Positions 1 to 4,702 of a stretch of DNA of 5,018 bases are shown piece after piece. The stretch's first letter is position 1, and the number at the start of each line of letters is the position of its first letter. The position numbers and the translations under genes are program-made. Origin of the DNA: Anaerolineae bacterium (GTDB lineage Bacteria > Chloroflexota > Anaerolineae > B4-G1 > SLSP01); NCBI GenBank assembly GCA_021107605.1, contig JAIOSN010000232.1, forward strand, positions 1-5,018. Reading direction: 5' to 3'. The notes under the pieces were generated by a model, which saw only the letters and a program-made list of their open reading frames with translations, had not been told where the DNA came from and ran no database searches.

Positions 1-1456
1 TCAGCGCCCGGCTCACGTCAAAGGTCAGCTGCTCCACATCGGGCACGGGGACGACGGCAAGTGGTGTAAAATCATAGTCCACGCCGGCGGCAAGACCCGG
101 CGCGCTCCACGGCATGTTGTAAGTCGCCGTGGTAGGATCCCAGGGGGTCAGCACCCGGTAGACGACGGCGGCGCCGGGGAAGGACTGCTCGCCCCAAAGT
201 TCCACCCGCATGGTGAGCGTGGCCGAGACGATGGTGGCGTCCGCAGGTAGGTCGGTCAGGTCAAAGCGCAGCAGGAGCCGGTCGGGCGTGAGCGGGCCTT
301 GCAGGTGTACCAGATCGGCCTCATGCCAGGCATCGTTGGGCATGTCGGGATTGAGCCAGGTATCGTCCACCACATCCGGCCCGGCGATGTCCAGCGTAGC
401 CTGGCCTGTTGCGGGGAGAACCGTGGGGGTGAGGCGGACCAGGAAACGCCGGATCCGAAAAGGACGGGTGGCGAGCAACAGCAGCAAGCAGATAACAATG
501 GTAGCAGTGATCAGCGCTACGAGGCTCAGAACGCGGCGGGATCGCAGGAAGGACAGCACGGCCTGAAGCCAGCCGCCGGCAGCATCCGGGGCGCGGCGTA
601 AAGTGTTGTGCCGGGGCGGCGGCGGCGCGGACGCTTCGAGGGCAACGTGGAGAGCACGACCCATATCACCCGCCGTCTGGAAGCGGTCATCAGGGTCCTT
701 GGCCAGTGCTTTGAGAATCACCCGCTCGACGATCTCAGGCAAGTCGGGGCAGATCGAACGGGGCAACGGCAGCGGCGCGGTGATGTGCTTGAGGATGATC
801 GCGTAAGGGGTGTCGGCATCAAAGGGAACGCGCCCGACGCAGAGTTGGTAGAGCAACACACCCAGTGCGTAGATGTCGGAGCGGGCATCGCCAGATTCCC
901 CCCGGCACTGCTCCGGCGACATGTAGGCCGGCGTGCCCAACGTACCGCCGCTCTCGGTGATAGTTGCCGTGTTCACCATCCGGGCAATGCCGAAGTCGGT
1001 CAGCACCGGGCGACCACTAGCCGTGATAAACACATTGGAGGGCTTGACATCGCGGTGTATCACGCCCTGGTGGTGAGCGTAGTCAAATGCACCGGCCAAC
1101 GCCCCCACGATGCGCCCCACTTCCTCCAAACCCATCCGGTATTCCAGGTCGTGCAGGTGGGATTTGAGGCTGCCCCCTTCCAGGTGTTCCATTACCAGGA
1201 AGGCCATCTCCGCGTCAGTGTCGAAATCGTAAATGCGGACGATATGGGGATGCTCAAGCGCGGCGACGACGCGAGCCTCACGCCGGAAGCGAGCCGCGAA
1301 ATCCTCGTCGCCGGTCAGGTGCGGGTGTAGAATCTTGATGGCGACATACCTGTCCAGGTCAGGCTGGTAGGCCTTGTAGACCTGGGCCATCCCACCCTGG
1401 CCCAGTTTCTCAACGAGGCGGTATTTACCGAGCGTCTTGCCAACAAGGTTGAACAT
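1..1456 (-). CDS. Membrane Ser/Thr protein kinase with extracytoplasmic DNRLRE-like domain (partial, C-terminus off the left edge)
   Basis: Translation from ATG at 1456 gives 485 codons open to the window edge, so the C-terminus is missing. Residues 12-270 form a complete Hanks-type kinase: Gly-rich loop GQGGMAQVY (19-27), VAIK lysine K41, the probable partner glutamate E60, catalytic loop HRDVKPSN (134-141), DFG (154-156) and GTPAYMSPE (174-182). All catalytic residues are present, so it should transfer phosphate from ATP to Ser/Thr of cytoplasmic targets. A Pro-rich linker leads to one hydrophobic helix (about 309-330) followed by Arg-rich FRIRR. Residues about 353-485 lie outside and resemble the DNRLRE/CBM96 family: 'LLLRFDLTDLPADATIVSATL', then a W-D-P-T-T-A-T-Y-N segment and 'LTFDVSRAL'. 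This is recalled family resemblance, not a search. The start is supported by GAGGT at 1466-1470, nine bases upstream. The kinase call is near certain; the ectodomain call is moderate. Confidence 0.95.
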   Translation of the reverse strand, partial: MFNLVGKTLGKYRLVEKLGQGGMAQVYKAYQPDLDRYVAIKILHPHLTGDEDFAARFRREARVVAALEHPHIVRIYDFDTDAEMAFLVMEHLEGGSLKSHLHDLEYRMGLEEVGRIVGALAGAFDYAHHQGVIHRDVKPSNVFITASGRPVLTDFGIARMVNTATITESGGTLGTPAYMSPEQCRGESGDARSDIYALGVLLYQLCVGRVPFDADTPYAIILKHITAPLPLPRSICPDLPEIVERVILKALAKDPDDRFQTAGDMGRALHVALEASAPPPPRHNTLRRAPDAAGGWLQAVLSFLRSRRVLSLVALITATIVICLLLLLATRPFRIRRFLVRLTPTVLPATGQATLDIAGPDVVDDTWLNPDMPNDAWHEADLVHLQGPLTPDRLLLRFDLTDLPADATIVSATLTMRVELWGEQSFPGAAVVYRVLTPWDPTTATYNMPWSAPGLAAGVDYDFTPLAVVPVPDVEQLTFDVSRAL

Positions 1457-1501
1457 GATTTCTTGACCTCGTGAGTTTACCATTTCGGGTAGTTACCGTA
1501 G

Positions 1502-1534
1502 CTCTCAGATGAGTTTAGTATACTCATTTGAGAG
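1502..1534. promoter_or_regulatory. Operator-like palindrome over the kinase promoter
   Basis: CTCTCAGATGAGT (1502-1514) and ACTCATTTGAGAG (1522-1534) are inverted arms matching at 12 of 13 positions around a 7-base centre, TTAGTAT. The centre and inner right arm contain the predicted -10 box of the kinase gene. This is the geometry expected for a dimeric repressor site. The alternative is an RNA hairpin at the transcript start. No regulator gene is visible in the window. Confidence 0.5.
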
Positions 1535-1544
1535 AATTGGGCAA
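1517..1544 (-). promoter_or_regulatory. Probable sigma-70-type promoter of the kinase gene
   Basis: On the minus strand TTGCCC (1544-1539) and TATACT (1522-1517) are separated by 16 bases, matching the -35 box at 4 of 6 and the -10 box at 5 of 6 positions. Transcription would start near 1510, about 50 bases upstream of the kinase start codon. The -10 box lies in the centre of the palindrome at 1502-1534. This is prediction by motif only. Confidence 0.5.
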
Positions 1545-1617
1545 TTGAATTTCGGACAAATGTCAGATTTTTAGTATCTTCTCAATAAGTAGGGGGAAAC
1601 ATGGCGGTTCTGTTATG

Positions 1618-1690
1618 TTCACCACGGAGACACAGAGAACACTGAGAAAAAATAAAAAAAACTCGATGCCCTCCGTGTCTCTGTGGTGAA
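1618..1690. repeat. Long inverted repeat with A-rich loop (CCACGGAGACACAGAG type)
   Basis: Arms 1618-1637 and 1671-1690 are 20 bases each and match at 18 of 20 positions in inverted orientation, around a 33-base loop with an A-rich run (about 1646-1661). I recall repeats containing CCACGGAGACACAGAG from many environmental bacterial genomes, so this is probably a dispersed non-coding repeat. No T-run follows the right arm, so it is not a canonical intrinsic terminator for either strand. Confidence 0.7.
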
Positions 1691-1749
1691 AACTGCCCCT
1701 GCCCCGAAATATTGAGATGATGCGATTTTTACCTCCTCCAAATATGGTG

Positions 1750-1780
1750 AGACCTCCGAGGTTTCAAACCTCGGAGGTCT
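1750..1780. repeat. Perfect 15-bp hairpin of the GACCTCCGAGGT family
   Basis: AGACCTCCGAGGTTT (1750-1764) and AAACCTCGGAGGTCT (1766-1780) are perfect inverted arms around a single C. It lies 43 bases downstream of the anti-sigma stop codon. It could help end that transcript or protect its 3' end, but no T-run follows on the minus strand. The same two arms recur upstream of the sigma gene at 3220-3315. Confidence 0.85.
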
Positions 1781-1823
1781 AAATAGCCAGCTGCGAGGTA
1801 TGGAAACCTCGACTACATTACTA

Positions 1824-2612
1824 TCAAATCAAGAGTGGCAGGGCCAGGATGAGCAGTTCAACCGCGATCGTCCAGCCGAACCACTTCCATGAGCTGCGCT
1901 GCCCCACGTGTTTGTAATGGTACTCCGCGCCGCCGATAAACACGGCGATCCATACCATTGCCAGAATAAATACGCTCCAGACGCCTATCCCCCAGGTTCT
2001 CCCGTAATCTTGTCCGTAGCGCGCGCCGCTCCAAAAGCGCGCGTAGCACCGGTACGATAGCTCCTGGAGCAGCAAGATCTCGTACAGCCCCACGATTGCG
2101 GTCCCCGCCCAGAGGACAAAGGTGAGCAGTGCCGTCCAGATCTTTCGGGTGCTCAAGGAGGGACGCGTGCCAAACTGTGAGAGCACCGGTACCATGAAGA
2201 GGAAGCTGGCGGCGGCCGGCAGGGAAATGGACGAAGACCGCAGGCTGGCGGTGGTCCAATTGATATTTTGGATGAGAGTGGCGAGGGCCAGCACCAACCC
2301 AGCCAGCGCGGTCGCTGCTGTCGCGCCGGAGAGCAGCCAGTTCCAGGAGCGTGCTGCCCGCACGTTCCGGTGGACGCGAGCCAGACGTGGCTTGAGCGCC
2401 GCAAAGGTCATCTTCTCTGAGGGAGTAACTTCATTCAACATAGCCGAGAGAGCGTGCCGTAGCCGGCGTTCCTGCGCCTCATGCGCGGTCAGATGGGCGC
2501 GGCAGTCGTCGCAGGTCGCCAGATGTTGGTCTAGCGACTCCCGTTGAGCGTCCGTGAGGGTGCGTTGAATGTAGCCTCCGAGCTCTTCTTCCGTTAAATG
2601 GTGATTCATCAT
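1824..2612 (-). CDS. Zinc-finger anti-sigma factor, polytopic membrane protein
   Basis: This 262-aa protein probably holds the upstream-encoded ECF sigma factor inactive at the membrane. The N-terminus has the zinc-binding anti-sigma signature H30-x3-C34-x2-C37 (HLATCDDC) in a short helical domain of about 80 residues. Hydrophobic segments follow at roughly 92-115, 129-147, 158-182, 208-228 and 244-262. Five possible membrane spans is more than the single span usual for this class, and there is no large periplasmic domain; the last segment ends at the C-terminus. The start ATG overlaps the sigma stop codon (ATGA), implying translational coupling. A second ATG follows at once (2609); GAGGT at 2616-2620 is 3 bases from the first and 6 from the second, so 2609 may be the real start. 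Family role is confident; the inducing signal is unknown. Confidence 0.9.
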   Translation of the reverse strand: MMNHHLTEEELGGYIQRTLTDAQRESLDQHLATCDDCRAHLTAHEAQERRLRHALSAMLNEVTPSEKMTFAALKPRLARVHRNVRAARSWNWLLSGATAATALAGLVLALATLIQNINWTTASLRSSSISLPAAASFLFMVPVLSQFGTRPSLSTRKIWTALLTFVLWAGTAIVGLYEILLLQELSYRCYARFWSGARYGQDYGRTWGIGVWSVFILAMVWIAVFIGGAEYHYKHVGQRSSWKWFGWTIAVELLILALPLLI

Positions 2613-3187
2613 ACTACCTCTCCTTCAAGTTTATCTGTTGTAAACGCTGCTAGTGTTCTGTGGAGCCGCTGGTGGGCGCGCCGTACCCGTGATTGGGCCG
2701 TGGGAACCGGACAGTCCAGTATCTCGGCCAGCTCCCGGTAAGTGTGCCCGGCCCAGTAGCGGAGCAGGATCGCTTCTCGCAGGGGCCGGCTCAAAGCCTG
2801 TACCGCTTGCCAGACCTGGTTGTCTCTCTCCTGTTGGAGCGCGCGCGGTTCCGGCCCCGGCCGAGGGTCGGGAAGCTCGTGCCCCCGCTGTAACCAGACG
2901 CTGAGTGAGATACGGGGCAACCATTTGCGGCGCTGGCGATCGCGGCAGCGGCTGACGGTGATGAGGTGCAGCCAGGTGGCGAACCTGGCCCGTTGCGCGT
3001 CGTAGCGGTGGATGTTGATTAGCGCGTAGGTGAGCGCGTCCTGGGCCGCTTCTTCCGCGTCGGACGAGTTTCCCAGCAACCCATAAGCCAGGCGGAAGGT
3101 GGACTCGCGGTAATGGTTGTACAGGGACTCGGCGGCGCGTTCGTCGCCTTCCTGCCAGTGCTTGATCCAGACGTTGATCTTAGCCAT
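2609..3187 (-). CDS. ECF-type RNA polymerase sigma-70 family sigma factor
   Basis: This 192-aa protein has the two-domain ECF layout. Region 2 spans about residues 15-90, with the core-binding DAEEAAQDAL (43-52), the FATWLHLI segment (69-76) and a basic end, RDRQRRKW (82-89). A Pro-rich linker (105-115) follows. Region 4 spans about 120-180, with ALSRPLREAILLRYWAGHTYRELAEILDCPVPTAQSRV-like helix-turn-helix residues at 147-173 for -35 recognition. Length is normal for the class. AGGAAG (3195-3200) lies 7 bases before the ATG, supporting the start. The stop overlaps the start of the anti-sigma gene, so the pair forms one operon. The spacer upstream holds a long inverted repeat (3220-3315) and an overlapping pair of TATAAT boxes. 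The ECF group cannot be named from sequence alone. Confidence 0.93.
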   Translation of the reverse strand: MAKINVWIKHWQEGDERAAESLYNHYRESTFRLAYGLLGNSSDAEEAAQDALTYALINIHRYDAQRARFATWLHLITVSRCRDRQRRKWLPRISLSVWLQRGHELPDPRPGPEPRALQQERDNQVWQAVQALSRPLREAILLRYWAGHTYRELAEILDCPVPTAQSRVRRAHQRLHRTLAAFTTDKLEGEVV

Positions 3188-3219
3188 GTCTTGACTTCCT
3201 GTTGTCAGTGACTGTGTTC

Positions 3220-3315
3220 AGACCTCCGAGGTTTTGGCGATGATTTGACCCGGAAAGTGAGCTATGTTACTGGAATCTCCCAAAAGAGGGCTTACTTCGT
3301 AAACCTCGGAGGTCT
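3220..3315. repeat. Inverted repeat of the GACCTCCGAGGT family in the sigma leader
   Basis: AGACCTCCGAGGTTT (3220-3234) and AAACCTCGGAGGTCT (3301-3315) are perfect 15-bp inverted arms enclosing 66 bases. They are the same arms as the hairpin at 1750-1780, but with a long loop in place of one base. The inner arm ends 32 bases before the sigma start codon, so a transcript starting near 3340 would fold a strong stem just upstream of the ribosome site. Confidence 0.8.
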
Positions 3316-3335
3316 TTTGGAGGGGAGCTCCACCT

Positions 3336-3346
3336 ATTATATTATA
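3336..3346 (-). promoter_or_regulatory. Possible -10 region for the sigma/anti-sigma operon
   Basis: The minus strand reads TATAATATAAT here, two overlapping perfect -10 hexamers, about 150 bases upstream of the sigma start codon. No good -35 box lies 16-18 bases upstream (GATCAA is the nearest). Self-activation by the ECF factor would need another promoter type. If used, the leader would contain the complete inverted repeat at 3220-3315. Confidence 0.3.
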
Positions 3347-3387
3347 CGTGAGCAACCGGCTATTTGATCCCTGAATCGGCTGCTTTG

Positions 3388-3484
3388 ACCAGACCTCAGA
3401 GGTCTGATGCGACCGAAATTTACTGCAAATACGCTGTTGTTTGCCGCTAGGCAGCGCTACTAGAGACCTCGGAGGTCTTATCTT
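3388..3484 (+). repeat. Composite palindrome-ended element, copy 1
   Basis: This 97-base unit begins with ACC plus AGACCTCAGAGGTCT (3391-3405) and ends with AGACCTCGGAGGTCT (3464-3478) plus TATCTT. Each end is itself a palindrome with a central unpaired base. The interior includes a small TGCC-GCTA-GGCA hairpin. It matches copy 2 at all but five positions, apart from a 16-base gap. It may be a small non-autonomous mobile element or a paired palindromic repeat unit; it has no coding capacity. Confidence 0.75.
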
Positions 3485-3510
3485 TGTGTGGTTGTAGTCT
3501 GGGGTCTTCA

Positions 3511-3658
3511 GCGGCGCGAAATGGATTTCGCGGCTACAGCCCTAATAGCAGCCGCTGCCCGTGGCTAAAGACCACGGGCTACGAAACTACGCCCCATAAA
3601 TGGGGCTAGCCCGATTCATCGGGCGTTGCTGCGTAGCCCTGGCACTTCATGCCGGGGC
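3511..3658. repeat. Cluster of five REP-like hairpins with GTAG/CTAG feet
   Basis: Five hairpins follow each other. (1) CGCGAAAT-GG-ATTTCGCG at 3515-3532, minus-strand foot GTAG at 3534-3537. (2) CCCGTGG arms at 3558-3564 and 3572-3578, minus foot GTAG at 3579-3582. (3) GCCCCAT-AA-ATGGGGC at 3591-3606, flanked by CTAC and CTAG. (4) GCCCGAT-TC-ATCGGGC at 3609-3624, plus foot CTAG. (5) CCCTGGCA-CTTCA-TGCCGGGG at 3637-3657, plus foot GTAG at 3633-3636. A GTAG-like tetranucleotide beside a hairpin is the known hallmark of REP sequences processed by RAYT transposases. Units 1-2 and 4-5 point in opposite directions, as in a mosaic REP array. Confidence 0.7.
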
Positions 3659-3668
3659 GTTCTGGCTA

Positions 3669-3781
3669 ACCAGACCTCCGAGGTCTGATGCGACCTTAGC
3701 ACGAAACGAAAGAAATTTACCGCAAATACGCCGTTGTTTGCCGCTAGGCAGCGCGACCAGAGACCTCGGAGGTCTTATCTT
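3669..3781 (+). repeat. Composite palindrome-ended element, copy 2
   Basis: This 113-base direct-orientation copy of the unit at 3388-3484 has palindromic ends AGACCTCCGAGGTCT (3672-3686) and AGACCTCGGAGGTCT (3761-3775). It differs by five substitutions, three of them T/C, and by 16 extra bases (TTAGCACGAAACGAAA, about 3698-3713). The copies share ACC on the left and TTATCTT on the right, so the repeated unit extends just beyond the palindromes. Confidence 0.75.
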
Positions 3782-3808
3782 AATGGCATTGGGTCCCTCC
3801 TACATTTC

Positions 3809-3840
3809 GCTCTCTCGCTTTTTTGCTTTCTTGCTCTCTC
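3809..3840 (+). repeat. Four tandem 8-mers, GCTYTYTY-like pyrimidine tract
   Basis: Four consecutive 8-base units read GCTCTCTC, GCTTTTTT, GCTTTCTT and GCTCTCTC, each starting with GCT and otherwise pure pyrimidine. The tract ends seven bases before the left REP at 3847. It is a short degenerate tandem repeat with no evident coding role. Confidence 0.7.
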
Positions 3841-3846
3841 TGTCTT

Positions 3847-3878
3847 GTAGCCGCGATTTCCAAACCGCGCTCTACCGG
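3847..3878 (+). repeat. REP, left copy flanking the RAYT remnant
   Basis: Foot GTAG (3847-3850), then CGCGATTT (3852-3859), CC and AAACCGCG (3862-3869), then an outer CTCTACCGG. The 32 bases match the inverted copy at 4241-4272 at 30 positions. The single stem mismatch becomes a G-U pair in minus-strand RNA. Confidence 0.75.
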
Positions 3879-4006
3879 CTGTTCCCCCCGACCGTGCGAA
3901 CCCGGCTTTAGAAGCAAGGCTCGCTGAGAGGAGGAACAGGAATAGCAACCCCGTGCTTGTGTCAATAAGTGGTGGGTGATACAATAAAAACGCCCTGCTC
4001 CAGAAC

Positions 4007-4220
4007 AGGAGGCGGTTTTTGGGATCACGTCATCCGCGATGCGGATGATTACGAGCGGCACTTTCACTACATCCATTCCAACCCGATGAAACACGGGTAC
4101 GCGCGCCGGGCGGCAGAATATCCGCACGGTAGTTTCCACGAGTATGTAAAGCGTGGTTGGTACGATCCTGATTGGGGTGAGGTGGAAGACTCATCTTTGT
4201 CTCGTTTAGAGTATGAATAG
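4007..4220 (+). pseudogene. REP-associated tyrosine transposase (RAYT), C-terminal remnant
   Basis: The translation contains FWDHVIRD-x-DDYERHFHYIHSNPMKHGYARR, then SFHEYVKRGWYDPDWG, ending at TAG 4218-4220. This is the characteristic C-terminal third of RAYT / REP-mobilising Y1 transposases (COG1943 type), including the YIHxNPxKHG segment. The N-terminal part with the HUH metal motif is absent upstream. Just before FWDH the frame appears shifted: the run of five T at 4016-4020 with one T fewer would continue upstream as RRRFWDH, the usual family sequence. An ATG at 3969 opens this frame, but its first 16 residues do not look like the family. The fragment therefore cannot encode an active enzyme. 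It lies between inverted REP copies (3847 and 4241), the usual setting of RAYT genes. Family call from memory, confident; exact left limit uncertain. Confidence 0.85.
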
Positions 4221-4239
4221 TCGCCCAATCCATTTCGCG
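4217..4239 (+). repeat. Degenerate REP overlapping the RAYT stop codon
   Basis: ATAG (4217-4220), then T, CGCCCAAT (4222-4229), CC and ATTTCGCG (4232-4239) follow the REP pattern GTAGC-CGCGNNNT-CC-ANNNCGCG, with two broken stem pairs. The RAYT stop codon TAG is part of the foot. It lies head-to-head with the perfect REP that follows. Confidence 0.5.
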
Positions 4240-4240
4240 T

Positions 4241-4272
4241 CCGGCAGAGCGCGATTTGGAAATCGCGGCTAC
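4241..4272 (-). repeat. REP, right copy flanking the RAYT remnant
   Basis: CGCGATTT-GG-AAATCGCG (4250-4267) is a perfect 8-bp stem, followed by GCTAC, giving a GTAG foot on the minus strand (4272-4269). It is the inverted partner of 3847-3878 (30 of 32 bases). It ends 17 bases before the ribosome site of the next gene. Confidence 0.8.
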
Positions 4273-4301
4273 GAACATAGGTAAAACCAAGGGGGTACAC
4301 G

Positions 4302-4631
4302 ATGGTTAGCAAAAAAGCGATTCCCGATGACGTGCGCGCCGAGGTCAAAGCGTGTGTGGCGCAATTCAACCGGGAGGTTGTTAAAGATCCGCACCGGTAT
4401 TTTTCTGCGCGCTTCCGGGGCAAATATGTCTATTTTGACCGGGATGATTACGGATATATCGGCCCCCGCGCCCGGGTGACTTATACCGGTGACTTGGAGC
4501 AGTGGGAGTTCGCCATTTACAAATACAGTGATGAGCGCTACGATTCTAACGAGTGGATGTTCCCTGGCGCGGGACACATTGACGGTACCATTGAGGGCGC
4601 GCTACGCGCGGCGATGGCCGCCTATCCTTGA
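4302..4631 (+). CDS. Conserved hypothetical protein, 109 aa
   Basis: I do not recognise a named family. The protein resembles a recurring small uncharacterised protein I recall from Cyanobacteria and Chloroflexota, with FRGKYVYFDRDDYGYIGPRARVTYTG-like and EQWEFAIYKYS...YD..EWMFPGAGHIDGTIEGA-like stretches (about residues 38-105). Aromatic and acidic residues dominate, there is no signal peptide or membrane segment, and it is predicted to be soluble and cytosolic. AAGGGGG (4289-4295) lies 6 bases before the ATG, fixing the start. It stands alone between two REPs (4241-4272 and 4657-4679), and the next gene begins 71 bases downstream in the same direction, so co-transcription is possible. No function can be assigned. 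Confidence 0.85.
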   Translation: MVSKKAIPDDVRAEVKACVAQFNREVVKDPHRYFSARFRGKYVYFDRDDYGYIGPRARVTYTGDLEQWEFAIYKYSDERYDSNEWMFPGAGHIDGTIEGALRAAMAAYP

Positions 4632-4656
4632 GCCAGACCACCTCGTAGCCGTGGTT

Positions 4657-4679
4657 GTAGCCGCGGAATCCATTTCGTG
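4657..4679 (+). repeat. REP between the 109-aa gene and the right-edge gene
   Basis: GTAG (4657-4660), then C, CGCGGAAT (4662-4669), CC and ATTTCGTG (4672-4679). Two positions differ from a perfect palindrome, but both become G-U pairs in plus-strand RNA, keeping all eight pairs. It ends 12 bases before the ribosome site of the downstream gene, so it would fold in that gene's leader. Confidence 0.7.
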
Positions 4680-4702
4680 TACCGACAACATGAGGAGTGA
4701 TG

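Larger units (their letters stand above)
1457..1823. other. Gene-free spacer between kinase and anti-sigma genes
   Basis: This 367-base stretch separates two minus-strand transcription units. It contains the kinase promoter and palindrome (1502-1544), the long inverted repeat at 1618-1690 and the tight hairpin at 1750-1780. It is AT-richer than the genes, and no coding sequence of credible length is visible on either strand. Confidence 0.8.
3188..4006. other. Repeat-dense gene-free region
   Basis: About 820 bases between the sigma gene and the RAYT remnant contain no credible gene. The contents are GACCTC-type palindromes, two copies of a composite element (3388-3484 and 3669-3781), five small hairpins (3511-3658), an 8-mer pyrimidine tract (3809-3840) and the left REP (3847-3878). 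From about 3880 to 4006 I see nothing recognisable apart from a weak hairpin ending in five T at 3986-4020. Confidence 0.75.

Noticed and set aside
608..1330. A 240-codon open frame on the plus strand
   Set aside because: It lies entirely antisense to the kinase gene, whose frame shows all catalytic motifs. The translation has no recognisable domain and reflects GC-rich codon shadowing.
1601..1645. A 14-codon frame (MAVLLCSPRRHREH) preceded by AGGGGG
   Set aside because: The ribosome-like site is suggestive, but half the frame lies in the dispersed inverted repeat and there is no downstream gene on this strand for a leader peptide to control.
1750..1780. Intrinsic terminator for the anti-sigma operon
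   Set aside because: The stem is perfect but no T-run follows on the minus strand, and identical arms occur upstream of the sigma gene, where termination would make no sense.
2122..2547. A 141-codon open frame on the plus strand
   Set aside because: It is antisense to the anti-sigma gene and has an Arg/Ser/Ala-rich composition without family features.
3220..3781. Possible CRISPR array from repeated palindromic GACCTC motifs
   Set aside because: Spacing is irregular, the intervening sequences are themselves repeated, and orientation and ends vary. There are no cas genes.
3600..3911. A 103-codon open frame on the plus strand
   Set aside because: It runs through the REP hairpins, the composite element and the pyrimidine tract, so the reading frame is made of repeats. 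No convincing ribosome site or domain is present.
3986..4020. Terminator-like hairpin ending in five T
   Set aside because: The stem (CGCC with GGCG) is short and interrupted, no plus-strand gene lies upstream, and the same bases are better explained as RAYT coding remnant.
3780..4423. Overlapping minus-strand frames of about 119 and 118 codons
   Set aside because: They are antisense to the RAYT remnant and the 109-aa gene and span the REPs, with no domain resemblance.
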